NCBI GenBank assembly: GCA_017694135.1
Contig: JADING010000120.1
Location: 1-6,211, forward strand
DNA: 6,211 nucleotides
From: Candidatus Scatoplasma merdavium
Lineage (GTDB): Bacteria > Bacillota_I > Bacilli_A > RFN20 > CAG-288
Direction of reading: 5' to 3'
The position numbers and the translations under genes are program-made. Under the pieces are notes generated by a model. The model was given only the letters and a program-made list of their open reading frames with translations, made no database searches and was not told the origin of the DNA. Below, in pieces: positions 1-6,211 of the stretch (within the stretch, counting starts at the first letter, position 1; each line of letters opens with the position of its first letter).

Positions 1-2177
1 CTCTTGCGCGCCCTCTTTTAAGGATGATGGGAGTCTTACAAGAGCTGATTGATATTGGAGCAAATTATTTTATAGTTCTGCTTATTTCCTCTTGTTTAAC
101 CATGATCAATACCGTTTATCTCGGTATTCAAAAAGCCCGTGGCTCAACTTTGATGATTTCTTTGTTAAACGTCGGAGTTATCGCTATTAAGATAACTTTA
201 ACATCGATATTCGTTTACGTTGTTAAAGTTGACGATATGACCTATGTAGCTTTGGCCACGCTGTGCGCTAACGCTTGCTTAACTATTTTTGTTATTGTCA
301 GGATGCTATCCAAGTCATACATCTTTCACTACGTGTTGAAAATGGTTGACCTATCGAAAAAAAGCAATAAGAAAATCGCCTTTATTTCTTTCCCGATATT
401 TTTAGGAAAAGCAATTTTCTCTTTGGGTAAGGTGGTGATTAATGGTATGGCCGGGCAGTACGGACAAGTCGTTGTCGGTTCCTTAGGAGTTTCTAATAAT
501 ATGGGTGGAATGGTTACTAACGGGCTTTCTTCCATGGAAGATTCTGAGTCTTCAATCATTTCCCAAAATATCGGGGCAGGAAACACTTCTCGAGCACTAA
601 AATGCTTTTATTGCGGCTTAATTATAAATTTAGCTATTGCGGTAATTGGAGTAAGCATCGTTTCTATTCCCTCAGTTAACAGTGCTATAGTGTCCATTTT
701 TGCCACAGATAAGAACGGAAACTTCGATCAAGAGTTTTTTAATACCATAAGCGAAATCTTTTTTTACGAAAAAATGGGTATAATTACATTAGGAATAAAT
801 TCGTCGGTCTTAGGCTTGCTTTACGGGCTTGGTATGACGAAGATTTCCATGGTTATAAACGTGATGCGCGTTTTTGCTTTCCGCATTCCATCTCTGTTTA
901 TTTTGCAGCATTGGGACGGGTTGCTATACAGCATTGTTGAGCCTGGCCACGAGTATCAAGCGGTCGGCTTATCCATGGGCTTTTCAAATATTTGTATCGG
1001 TATTGTCGCAATTTGCGTGGCGATATATATTGTCGTTTCCATCAAGCGGAAAGAAAAAATAAAGGAGGCTAACAAAGTGATTTCCGAAGAAAAGAGAAGA
1101 GATGTTGAGGAGTTCTTAGATTCTTTCTACAGTGAGTTTGCACACTATCATCCGGATGGGAGATTCTGCTATGAAGACGGAGTGATTAACTCGGGAGCAT
1201 ATCAGATGTATCTGGCAACCAAAGACAAGAAGTGGCTTAATTTTGTCATCGATTATTACGATAAAAACATCGGTGAAAACGGTGAGATGGCGTGCTATAA
1301 AAAGGAAGATTACAACATTGATAACGTTCAGTGTGGAACCGCATTAATGCACTTAGAAAAGATTCATCACGAAGAGAAATATGTTAAAGCTCTCGATATC
1401 TTGATGGACCAGGTGAGGGATATGCCGCGCACGAAATCCGGTTCTTTCTGGCACAAACAGCGCTACCCGTATCAGATTTGGCTAGATGGCTTGTTTATGG
1501 GTATGCCTTTCTACGCTTTAAATGCGGAAAAAGAACACTCTTTAAAAGAAAAGAAGGATATTATCGACCAGTTTAAGAATGTCGATGAATTCAATTTCGA
1601 TCCCGAAAAGAAAGTGTATATGCACTGCTACGATGAAACTAAGTCGATGCAGTGGGCTGATAAGACTAGTGGACGCTCGCCTAATGTTTGGCTCCGTTCT
1701 GTCGGCTGGTTAGCTATGGCAGCTTGCGATGTTTACGAAGCTTTATCTTCTAGTTTGGATGTCGTCTATCGCGAATATTTGAAGAAGTTTTTAAAGAAAG
1801 TTTTAGAATCGATGGAACCTTATCAAGATCCCAAGACCAAGTGTTTTTACGATTTGCCTTTGTTAAAAGATGCCAAGGGTAATTACTTAGAAACTTCAGG
1901 TTCAGTCATGCTCGCTTACGGTTATTTAAAAGGTGCGAGATTAGGTATGCTTAAATTTGAAGAATCGAAGAAGGGTGTTGAAATATTAGAAGGTGTAATT
2001 GAAAACTTCGTTACAAAGTACGGTTTATTTAATATCTGCCAGGTTTCTGGATTAGATAACGAAAGAAGAAACGGCAGCGTTGAGTACTACCTTTCGGAAA
2101 AAGTTGTCTGCAACGATTCTAAGGGCGTTGGTCCTTTTACTATGGCATATGCAGAATATTTAATGAATATTAAATAG
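1..2177 (+). CDS. MATE-family transporter (5' partial) reading in frame into a GH105 hydrolase
   Basis: This is one open frame from the window edge to the TAG at 2175-2177; the first full codon is at nt 3. The codons before the ATG at 24 read LARPLLR and continue into MMGV, matching the conserved MATE stretch near the end of the N-terminal lobe's first half. ATG 24 is therefore internal, and about 120-130 residues are missing upstream. Counting from that Met, hydrophobic membrane segments lie at about 15-37, 46-68, 73-95, 118-140, 195-217, 250-275 and 315-340. The MATE signature SQNIGAGNTSRA is at about 180-191. The transporter part ends with a basic tail (SIKRKEK, about 339-345), where a MATE protein normally stops. 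From residue 352 on the sequence is GH105, described separately. MATE proteins are Na+- or H+-coupled exporters in the cytoplasmic membrane; the substrate here is unknown. Both MATE termini face the cytoplasm, so a cytoplasmic GH105 tail is topologically possible. Separate genes are more likely because of the internal RBS and start. Family call is confident; true fusion is doubtful. Confidence 0.8.
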   Translation, partial: LARPLLRMMGVLQELIDIGANYFIVLLISSCLTMINTVYLGIQKARGSTLMISLLNVGVIAIKITLTSIFVYVVKVDDMTYVALATLCANACLTIFVIVRMLSKSYIFHYVLKMVDLSKKSNKKIAFISFPIFLGKAIFSLGKVVINGMAGQYGQVVVGSLGVSNNMGGMVTNGLSSMEDSESSIISQNIGAGNTSRALKCFYCGLIINLAIAVIGVSIVSIPSVNSAIVSIFATDKNGNFDQEFFNTISEIFFYEKMGIITLGINSSVLGLLYGLGMTKISMVINVMRVFAFRIPSLFILQHWDGLLYSIVEPGHEYQAVGLSMGFSNICIGIVAICVAIYIVVSIKRKEKIKEANKVISEEKRRDVEEFLDSFYSEFAHYHPDGRFCYEDGVINSGAYQMYLATKDKKWLNFVIDYYDKNIGENGEMACYKKEDYNIDNVQCGTALMHLEKIHHEEKYVKALDILMDQVRDMPRTKSGSFWHKQRYPYQIWLDGLFMGMPFYALNAEKEHSLKEKKDIIDQFKNVDEFNFDPEKKVYMHCYDETKSMQWADKTSGRSPNVWLRSVGWLAMAACDVYEALSSSLDVVYREYLKKFLKKVLESMEPYQDPKTKCFYDLPLLKDAKGNYLETSGSVMLAYGYLKGARLGMLKFEESKKGVEILEGVIENFVTKYGLFNICQVSGLDNERRNGSVEYYLSEKVVCNDSKGVGPFTMAYAEYLMNIK
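1054..1062 (+). other. A6 homopolymer followed by an out-of-frame TAA at the MATE/GH105 junction
   Basis: The run AAAAAA (1054-1059) is followed by T, so a TAA sits at 1060-1062, one base out of the transporter frame. With five A's instead of six the transporter would end ...KRKEK-stop, and the TAA would overlap the AAAGGAGG ribosome binding site, a classic layout for tightly packed genes. As written the frame reads GAA AAA ATA AAG and runs on into GH105. A second stop in that shifted frame, TGA at 1078-1080, overlaps the GTG start. The site is a candidate for a one-base insertion, an assembly error or a slippage site; the sequence cannot decide which. Confidence 0.6.
1063..1068 (+). promoter_or_regulatory. 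Internal Shine-Dalgarno for the GH105 gene
   Basis: AGGAGG (within AAAGGAGG, 1061-1068) sits 8 nt before the GTG at 1077, inside the continuous transporter-hydrolase frame. It is at least as strong as the other RBSs in this window. It strongly suggests that GH105 is, or recently was, translated from its own start. That it functions is inferred from sequence alone. Confidence 0.75.
1077..2177 (+). CDS. GH105 unsaturated rhamnogalacturonyl hydrolase (YteR/RhiN-like), probable stand-alone start
   Basis: Starting at GTG 1077 gives 366 residues, close to the roughly 370 of Bacillus subtilis YteR. AGGAGG at 1063-1068 lies 8 nt upstream, and the next in-frame ATG lies well inside the fold. The protein looks like an (alpha/alpha)6 barrel. 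Numbered from GTG, I see D82 (IDNVQCG), H126 (FWHKQ), D137 (IWLDGLFMG), H183 (YMHCYD), W205, R207 and W211 (VWLRSVGW). From memory of YteR these match D88, H132, D143 (the catalytic acid/base), H189, W211, R213 and W217 at a constant offset of six, which supports both function and start. The family hydrates the double bond of unsaturated galacturonyl-rhamnose, releasing rhamnose and an unsaturated uronate. There is no signal peptide, so it acts in the cytoplasm on imported disaccharides. The neighbouring galacturonate genes fit pectin use. GH88 is a less likely alternative. The only oddity is the missing stop upstream. Confidence 0.85.
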   Translation: MISEEKRRDVEEFLDSFYSEFAHYHPDGRFCYEDGVINSGAYQMYLATKDKKWLNFVIDYYDKNIGENGEMACYKKEDYNIDNVQCGTALMHLEKIHHEEKYVKALDILMDQVRDMPRTKSGSFWHKQRYPYQIWLDGLFMGMPFYALNAEKEHSLKEKKDIIDQFKNVDEFNFDPEKKVYMHCYDETKSMQWADKTSGRSPNVWLRSVGWLAMAACDVYEALSSSLDVVYREYLKKFLKKVLESMEPYQDPKTKCFYDLPLLKDAKGNYLETSGSVMLAYGYLKGARLGMLKFEESKKGVEILEGVIENFVTKYGLFNICQVSGLDNERRNGSVEYYLSEKVVCNDSKGVGPFTMAYAEYLMNIK

Positions 2178-2181
2178 GCTT

Positions 2182-2204
2182 TTGACAAGTTGTATACTAT
2201 TTAT
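2182..2204 (+). promoter_or_regulatory. Possible operator or weak promoter element upstream of uxaB
   Basis: The 41-bp gap between GH105 and uxaB contains an imperfect palindrome centred on GTATAC (2192-2197; AAGTTGTATACTATTT, 2187-2202). GTATAC-centred sites are typical of FadR-subfamily GntR regulators of hexuronate genes (UxuR/ExuR type). TATACT at 2193-2198 could also be a -10 box, but the matching -35 position (about 2170-2175, TTAAAT) is poor. The TTGACA at 2182-2187 is only 5 bp from TATACT and cannot pair with it. The arms outside the core match only 3 of 5, so this is tentative. Confidence 0.25.
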
Positions 2205-2205
2205 T

Positions 2206-2210
2206 GGAGG
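2206..2210 (+). promoter_or_regulatory. Shine-Dalgarno of uxaB
   Basis: GGAGG lies 8 nt before the ATG at 2219. It fixes the uxaB start, which agrees with the family's N-terminal length before the nucleotide-binding motif. Confidence 0.8.
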
Positions 2211-2218
2211 ATTAGTTT

Positions 2219-3718
2219 ATGTCAGATTTACCGGTTTTAACTAGTGCATTACACGCCAAAAAGAAGGCGCCGATTCGCATTTTGCAGTTTGGAGAAGGCA
2301 ATTTTCTTAGAGCTTTTATCGACTGGATGGTTCAAAAGCTCAATGATGAGACCGATTATTGCGGTCATGTTGCTGTCGTTCAGCCTCTTCCGATGGGAAG
2401 AGTCAAAAACCTCGAAGAGCAAGACGGGTTGTACACCGTTATTCTTCAAGGATTAAATGAGAAGAAAGAAGCCGTTAAGACTCACGAAATAATTTCTGTT
2501 TTAGATGATTTTATCGATCCGTATACCGAGTATCAAAAGTTCCTTGCCTATGGTGAAAGCAAAGATTTGGAAGTTATTGTGTCTAACACTACTGAAGCCG
2601 GTATCGCTTTTGAAGAAGAAGACGTTGGCATAAACATGGAGGAGAAGACTCCGATTTCTTATCCTGGTAAGCTGTTGGCCCTTTTAAAGAGACGTTATCT
2701 CAAGTTAGGTAAGGATGCTGAAATTGCTATTATGCCTTGCGAGCTTATCGATGATAACGGAGATAAATTGAAAGAAGTCCTTTTGAAATTAGCAGCCGCT
2801 AGAAAGGAAGAAGATGGCTTTATTCAGTATTTAACTACCTCTTGCCATTACACTTCTTCTTTGGTCGATCGCATTGTTCCGGGTTTCCCGCGCGATGAAT
2901 TTAAAGAGCTTTGTGAAGAATACGGCTATGTTGATAACAACATGGTCAAAGGTGAGTATTTCAACCTTCTTGTCTATCGTCACGAAGAATTTTGTGAGAG
3001 AGTTTTCCCTCTGCATAAAATCGGTGGTGATGTCCACTGCATTTACGTCGATGACGTTCATCCTTACAAACAGCGCAAGGTCCGCTGTTTGAACGGCTCT
3101 CACTCTTCTTTGGTTCCGGTCGCTTACTTGGCTGGGCACAACGAAGTTAGAGAATCTCTTTTAGATAAAAATGTCAGCACATTCTTGAATGAAGAACTGT
3201 TCAATGAAATCGTCCCGACAGTTAAAGTCAAAGATGTTGAAAAGTTTGCTTCCGATGTTTTAGATCGCTTCATGAATCCTTATGTGCACCACCAGTTGAT
3301 GTCAATTGCTTTGAATTCTATTCCGAAGTTTAAAGAGAGAGATTTGCCGACTATCTTAGACAATTATAAAGTCAATAACAAATATCCTCGTCACTTGATG
3401 TTCGCGTTTGCTAGTTTGATCAAGTTTTACGAAGGTTACCGCTATGTAAATGGCCAAAAAGAAGAAATTAAATTGGTTGATGACAAGAAGAACCTCGATA
3501 CTATGGCTAGTTTATGGGCTGAATTCCGCAAAGATAACGATTTAGATAAGCTTGTCAATTCGGTCTTATCTAACGCAGAATTCTGGGGCCAAGATCTAAC
3601 TTTAAAAGCTGGTTTTGCTGATGAAATCAAGTACTATTTGCGTGCTATAGTTGCTAAAGATACTTCTTATCCAGAAGTCCTAGATGCCTTTGTGAAGGAA
3701 GAATTATGTCTGAAGTAA
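2219..3718 (+). CDS. uxaB: Tagaturonate reductase (altronate oxidoreductase)
   Basis: This 499-residue cytoplasmic protein belongs to the mannitol dehydrogenase / polyol-specific long-chain dehydrogenase family. It reduces D-tagaturonate to D-altronate with NADH, the second step of galacturonate breakdown. The N-terminal Rossmann nucleotide-binding segment IRILQFGEGNFLRAF (residues 19-33) carries the family G-x-G-x-F-x-R pattern. The C-terminal domain has the K-x-x-x-x-N-x-x-H catalytic pattern: K287, N292 and H295 in KVRCLNGSHS. Length is close to the family's usual 480-500. Fructuronate reductase (UxuB) and mannitol dehydrogenase are related alternatives, but the GEGNFLRAF form and the adjacent uxaA and uxaC favour tagaturonate reductase. 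It starts at ATG 2219 behind GGAGG, 41 bp after the GH105 gene. Its last 13 bp overlap uxaA, so the two are probably translationally coupled. Confidence 0.93.
   Translation: MSDLPVLTSALHAKKKAPIRILQFGEGNFLRAFIDWMVQKLNDETDYCGHVAVVQPLPMGRVKNLEEQDGLYTVILQGLNEKKEAVKTHEIISVLDDFIDPYTEYQKFLAYGESKDLEVIVSNTTEAGIAFEEEDVGINMEEKTPISYPGKLLALLKRRYLKLGKDAEIAIMPCELIDDNGDKLKEVLLKLAAARKEEDGFIQYLTTSCHYTSSLVDRIVPGFPRDEFKELCEEYGYVDNNMVKGEYFNLLVYRHEEFCERVFPLHKIGGDVHCIYVDDVHPYKQRKVRCLNGSHSSLVPVAYLAGHNEVRESLLDKNVSTFLNEELFNEIVPTVKVKDVEKFASDVLDRFMNPYVHHQLMSIALNSIPKFKERDLPTILDNYKVNNKYPRHLMFAFASLIKFYEGYRYVNGQKEEIKLVDDKKNLDTMASLWAEFRKDNDLDKLVNSVLSNAEFWGQDLTLKAGFADEIKYYLRAIVAKDTSYPEVLDAFVKEELCLK
3695..3700 (+). promoter_or_regulatory. 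Shine-Dalgarno of uxaA inside the uxaB end
   Basis: AAGGAA, embedded in the last uxaB codons, stands 5 nt before the uxaA ATG at 3706. It supports that start despite the 13-bp overlap with uxaB. Confidence 0.6.
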
Positions 3719-5172
3719 TTTTAATTGATAAAAACGACGACGTATTGATCGCTCTGCACGATATTAAGAAGGGCACTGTCGTTCAAGGAATCCAAGTTAA
3801 GCAAGATGTCAAGCAAGCTCACAAAATAGCTAGACACGATATGCCAGCTGGTCACAAGGTCATTAAATACGGCGAAGTAATCGGCGAGTTAACTGATGAT
3901 GTTAAAGCTGGGGAGTGGATACACTCTCACAACTTAATTACAACCTTAGAAGAGCGTCCGACTTACACTTACAAAAAATCCATTCCCGCTTTAGAAAAGG
4001 CTTCTGATAAGACTTTTATGGGATATGTGAGAAAAAATGGCAGCGTCGGTATTAGAAACTACCTCTATATAGTTCCGACAGTCGGATGTGTCAACTCTAT
4101 CGCTAGCGAGCTGGCTGATAAATTTATTTCTCGTCATCCGGAAATGTCGATGCGCGTTAAAATTGCCTCTCATCCTTACGGCTGTTCGCAGCTCGGCGAT
4201 GATTTTTCTGTCACTAGAGTTATCCTTCATGGAATCGCAGTTAACCCCAATGCCGGTGGGACTTTAGTTTTAGGATTGGGGTGTGAAAACAACCGCCTTT
4301 CTCAGTTTATGGAAACTTTAGAAGGAGCGGACTTAGAGCGAATTGAGTCTTTTAACGCTCAGGACTATTCCGATGAAATTGAAGAAGGTCTGACTCGTTT
4401 AGAAAAGCTCTATGCGAAGATGAAAGACGATGTCCGAGTTAAATGTGGATTAGATAAGATTGTTTTAGGTTTAAAGTGCGGTGGTTCAGATGGATTTTCA
4501 GGCTTGACCGCTAATCCTTTGCTTGGAAAAGTCTCGGAAGTTATCGGCTCTTCTGGCGGGAAAGTCTTACTTACCGAAGTCCCAGAAATGTTTGGGGCTG
4601 AACAGTTGCTAATGAACAGAGCTAAGGATGAAAACACCTTCAATAAGATTGTTTCACTTATTAACAATTTCAAAGATTACTACGCTCGAAACAATCAAGT
4701 GTGCTATGAAAATCCTTCACCTGGTAATAAAGATGGAGGTATTACAACCTTAGAAGAAAAATCGCTAGGTTGCGTGCAGAAAGCTGGGCACATGGAAGTT
4801 GAAGATACTTTAGATTACGGTGAAAGAGTAAGAGCTAAGGGTCTTTCCTTAGTAAATGGTCCGGGGAATGATATTGTAGCTTCGACCAACTTAGTGGCAG
4901 CTGGAGCTAATTTGATTTGTTTTACTACCGGTCGTGGAACACCTTTTGGTTCGATTGTTCCGACTGTTAAAATCGCCACTAATCACATCTTGGCCAACAA
5001 GAAGAAAGACTGGATTGACTTTGATGCTGAAATCGCCTTTGATGAGGGATTTGATGCTGCTAAAGAGTATCTTTTAGACAAGCTTATTTCAATCTGCTCA
5101 GGCGAATTAACTAAACAGGAGCAAAACGGGAATTCCCAGATTGCTATATTCAAACAAGGAGTAACTTTATAA
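3706..5172 (+). CDS. uxaA: Altronate dehydratase
   Basis: This 488-residue cytoplasmic enzyme belongs to the UxaA/GarD family of iron-dependent sugar-acid dehydratases. It converts D-altronate to 2-keto-3-deoxy-D-gluconate, the third step of the isomerase route. Residues about 1-85 form the N-terminal SAF domain (DVLIALHDIKKG, ending near AGEWIHSHNL). A linker leads to the catalytic domain at about 104, which opens with GYVRKNGSVGIRNYLYIVPT. Conserved family motifs follow: YGCSQ (158-162), GLGCENN (190-196) and KCGGSDGFSG (257-266). The cysteines C160, C193 and C258 are candidate metal or structural ligands; I infer this from conservation only. Near the C-terminus FTTGRGTPFGS is also typical. 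The length matches one-piece altronate dehydratases (about 490-500), whereas some relatives split the SAF domain off. Galactarate dehydratase (GarD) is the close alternative, but lying between uxaB and uxaC decides for altronate. The gene overlaps uxaB by 13 bp. Confidence 0.94.
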   Translation: MSEVILIDKNDDVLIALHDIKKGTVVQGIQVKQDVKQAHKIARHDMPAGHKVIKYGEVIGELTDDVKAGEWIHSHNLITTLEERPTYTYKKSIPALEKASDKTFMGYVRKNGSVGIRNYLYIVPTVGCVNSIASELADKFISRHPEMSMRVKIASHPYGCSQLGDDFSVTRVILHGIAVNPNAGGTLVLGLGCENNRLSQFMETLEGADLERIESFNAQDYSDEIEEGLTRLEKLYAKMKDDVRVKCGLDKIVLGLKCGGSDGFSGLTANPLLGKVSEVIGSSGGKVLLTEVPEMFGAEQLLMNRAKDENTFNKIVSLINNFKDYYARNNQVCYENPSPGNKDGGITTLEEKSLGCVQKAGHMEVEDTLDYGERVRAKGLSLVNGPGNDIVASTNLVAAGANLICFTTGRGTPFGSIVPTVKIATNHILANKKKDWIDFDAEIAFDEGFDAAKEYLLDKLISICSGELTKQEQNGNSQIAIFKQGVTL

Positions 5173-5186
5173 GGAGAATTGGAGGT
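5171..5186 (+). promoter_or_regulatory. Tandem Shine-Dalgarno before uxaC
   Basis: Two SD-like cores lie in the 17-bp gap before the ATG at 5190: AAGGAG (5171-5176), overlapping the uxaA TAA stop, and GGAGGT (5181-5186). The second core stands very close to the start (GGAGG to ATG is 4 nt) and the first rather far (13 nt). Either or both could position the ribosome. Confidence 0.6.
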
Positions 5187-5189
5187 CAT

Positions 5190-6211
5190 ATGAAAAAATT
5201 CCTAGATAAAGATTTCTTATTAAACAATGAAGTTGCAGTTGATTTATATGAAAATCACGCGAAGAAAATGCCGATTTTCGATTATCACTGCCATTTGGTT
5301 CCGCAGCAGATTTACGAAGATTACCACTTTAAAAACATCACTGAAGCTTGGTTAGGTGCCAATCATTACGGCGATCATTACAAATGGAGATTGCTTCGTG
5401 AATTTGGTGTTGATGAAAAATACATCACTGGTGACGCCGATGATTACGAACGCTTCTTAAAGTTCGCTGAAGTAATGCCTTATATGGTTGGCAATCCAAT
5501 CTATCAATGGACTCACCTTGAGCTCCGCCGCTATTTTGGTATTGATAAGCTGTTATCTCCTGAAACTGCTAAAGAAATCTACGATGAGTGCAATGAAAAA
5601 CTCAAGACTCTTTCCGCTAGAAAGATGATTGAAATGTTTAACGTTGATACTCTCTTTACTACCGATGATCCGGCTGATGATTTACATTATCATGAACTTA
5701 TGGCTAAAGATCCTAGTTTGAAAGTTCACGTTGCTCCGGCCTGGAGACCTGATAAAGCCATCAATGTCGAAAGAGATACTTTCTTACCTTGGCTTAAAAA
5801 ATTAAGTGAAGTCTGCAACAGAGATATTAAATCTTTGCAAGATTTGTTTGATTGCTTAGATGAGAGGTTGCAGTTCTTTGTCAAACACGGTTGCGTCGCG
5901 TCCGATCACGCTTTAGATGTAGTTCACTTTAAAGCTGGTGCTACTTACGAAGACGCCAACAAAGTTTTCTTGAAGGCTTTGAATCATGAAACTATCACTT
6001 TCGAAGACGAGGATATTTACAAGGGTGTCGTTCTCGTTTTCTTAGGCAAAGAATATTCCAAGTACAATATTGTTCAGCAGTATCACATCGGCGCTTTGCG
6101 TAACAACTCTCCGAGAATGTATAAAGAACTTGGTCCTGATACTGGGTATGACGCTATTGAAGATATGCCGGTTGCAGAAAAGCTTTCTGGTTTAATGGCT
6201 CAATTAGATGC
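5190..6211 (+). CDS. uxaC: Uronate isomerase (glucuronate/galacturonate isomerase), 3' partial
   Basis: The frame is open from ATG 5190 to the window end: 340 full codons plus two bases, of a family usually about 465-470 residues long. The enzyme is an amidohydrolase-superfamily metalloenzyme of the cytoplasm that isomerises D-galacturonate to D-tagaturonate (and D-glucuronate to D-fructuronate). This is the first step of the pathway completed by uxaB and uxaA. Recognisable motifs are FDYHCHL with the metal-binding H33 and H35, HYKWRLLREFGV, GNPIYQWTHLELRRYFGI, TTDDP (157-161), RPDKA (186-190) and HIGALRNN (299-306). The late aspartate that completes the amidohydrolase metal site would lie beyond the window, so an intact active site cannot be confirmed. 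The gene follows uxaA by 17 bp and is surely in the same operon. Confidence 0.94.
   Translation, partial: MKKFLDKDFLLNNEVAVDLYENHAKKMPIFDYHCHLVPQQIYEDYHFKNITEAWLGANHYGDHYKWRLLREFGVDEKYITGDADDYERFLKFAEVMPYMVGNPIYQWTHLELRRYFGIDKLLSPETAKEIYDECNEKLKTLSARKMIEMFNVDTLFTTDDPADDLHYHELMAKDPSLKVHVAPAWRPDKAINVERDTFLPWLKKLSEVCNRDIKSLQDLFDCLDERLQFFVKHGCVASDHALDVVHFKAGATYEDANKVFLKALNHETITFEDEDIYKGVVLVFLGKEYSKYNIVQQYHIGALRNNSPRMYKELGPDTGYDAIEDMPVAEKLSGLMAQLD

Noticed and set aside
1060..1080. Truncated pseudogene interpretation of the transporter
   Set aside because: The visible transporter half keeps its family motifs and full C-terminal helices up to the normal end; only the stop is displaced by one base, so I do not call it a pseudogene.
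2182..2198. TTGACA plus TATACT as a sigma-A promoter
   Set aside because: The two hexamers are only 5 bp apart, far from the 16-18 bp needed, so they cannot form one promoter.
2178..2218. Terminator between GH105 and uxaB
   Set aside because: No GC-rich stem followed by a T-run is visible; the spacer is short and AT-rich, so read-through is expected.
2831..3139. 102-codon open frame on the minus strand within uxaB
   Set aside because: It lies wholly opposite a well-supported gene, has no recognisable domain or RBS, and its residues look like the reverse-complement shadow of uxaB codons.
4410..4673. 87-codon minus-strand frame within uxaA (and similar ones at 329-586, 3991-4230 and 4983-5189)
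   Set aside because: All are antisense shadows of conserved genes with low-complexity or unrecognisable sequence and no supporting start context.

Overview
The window is about 6.2 kb of dense, single-strand (+) coding sequence. It looks like part of a pectin / galacturonate catabolic operon from a low-GC Gram-positive bacterium (Bacillota; a gut-type Bacilli or Erysipelotrichia-like lineage is my guess). The reasons are the AT-rich sequence (roughly 40% G+C by eye), heavy TTA leucine and AAA/AAG lysine use, strong AGGAGG-type ribosome binding sites and tight gene packing. Every tryptophan in the genes is TGG and none is read from TGA, so the standard code 11 fits. I cannot name the genus.

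Layout. (1) Positions 1-~1076 hold a MATE-family membrane transporter whose N-terminal ~120-130 residues lie upstream of the window; the first 23 bases are coding, and the ATG at 24 is an internal methionine. (2) Positions 1077-2177 hold a GH105 (YteR/RhiN-type) unsaturated rhamnogalacturonyl hydrolase. As written, the transporter reads in frame into the hydrolase with no stop, giving one fused ORF. However, the junction has a perfect Shine-Dalgarno, a GTG start, and a TAA one base out of frame directly after an A6 run. Two ordinary adjacent genes fused by a one-base indel (or a sequencing error) is therefore the likeliest reading. (3) A 41-bp gap (2178-2218) carries the RBS of the next gene and a weak GTATAC-centred palindrome. 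(4) 2219-3718 is uxaB (tagaturonate reductase). (5) 3706-5172 is uxaA (altronate dehydratase), overlapping uxaB by 13 bp. (6) 5190-6211 is uxaC (uronate isomerase), cut off by the window end.

How they work together. UxaC converts D-galacturonate to D-tagaturonate, UxaB reduces it to D-altronate with NADH, and UxaA dehydrates that to 2-keto-3-deoxy-D-gluconate (KDG), which normally enters metabolism through a KDG kinase and KDPG aldolase not present here. The GH105 enzyme acts in the cytoplasm on unsaturated rhamnogalacturonan disaccharides made by lyases. Its unsaturated uronate product would need KduI/KduD, also not seen here. The MATE protein is the odd member, because this family usually exports cations, drugs or metabolites rather than importing sugars. 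No RNA gene, CRISPR array, insertion sequence or convincing terminator was seen. The only truly unusual structure is the transporter-hydrolase junction.
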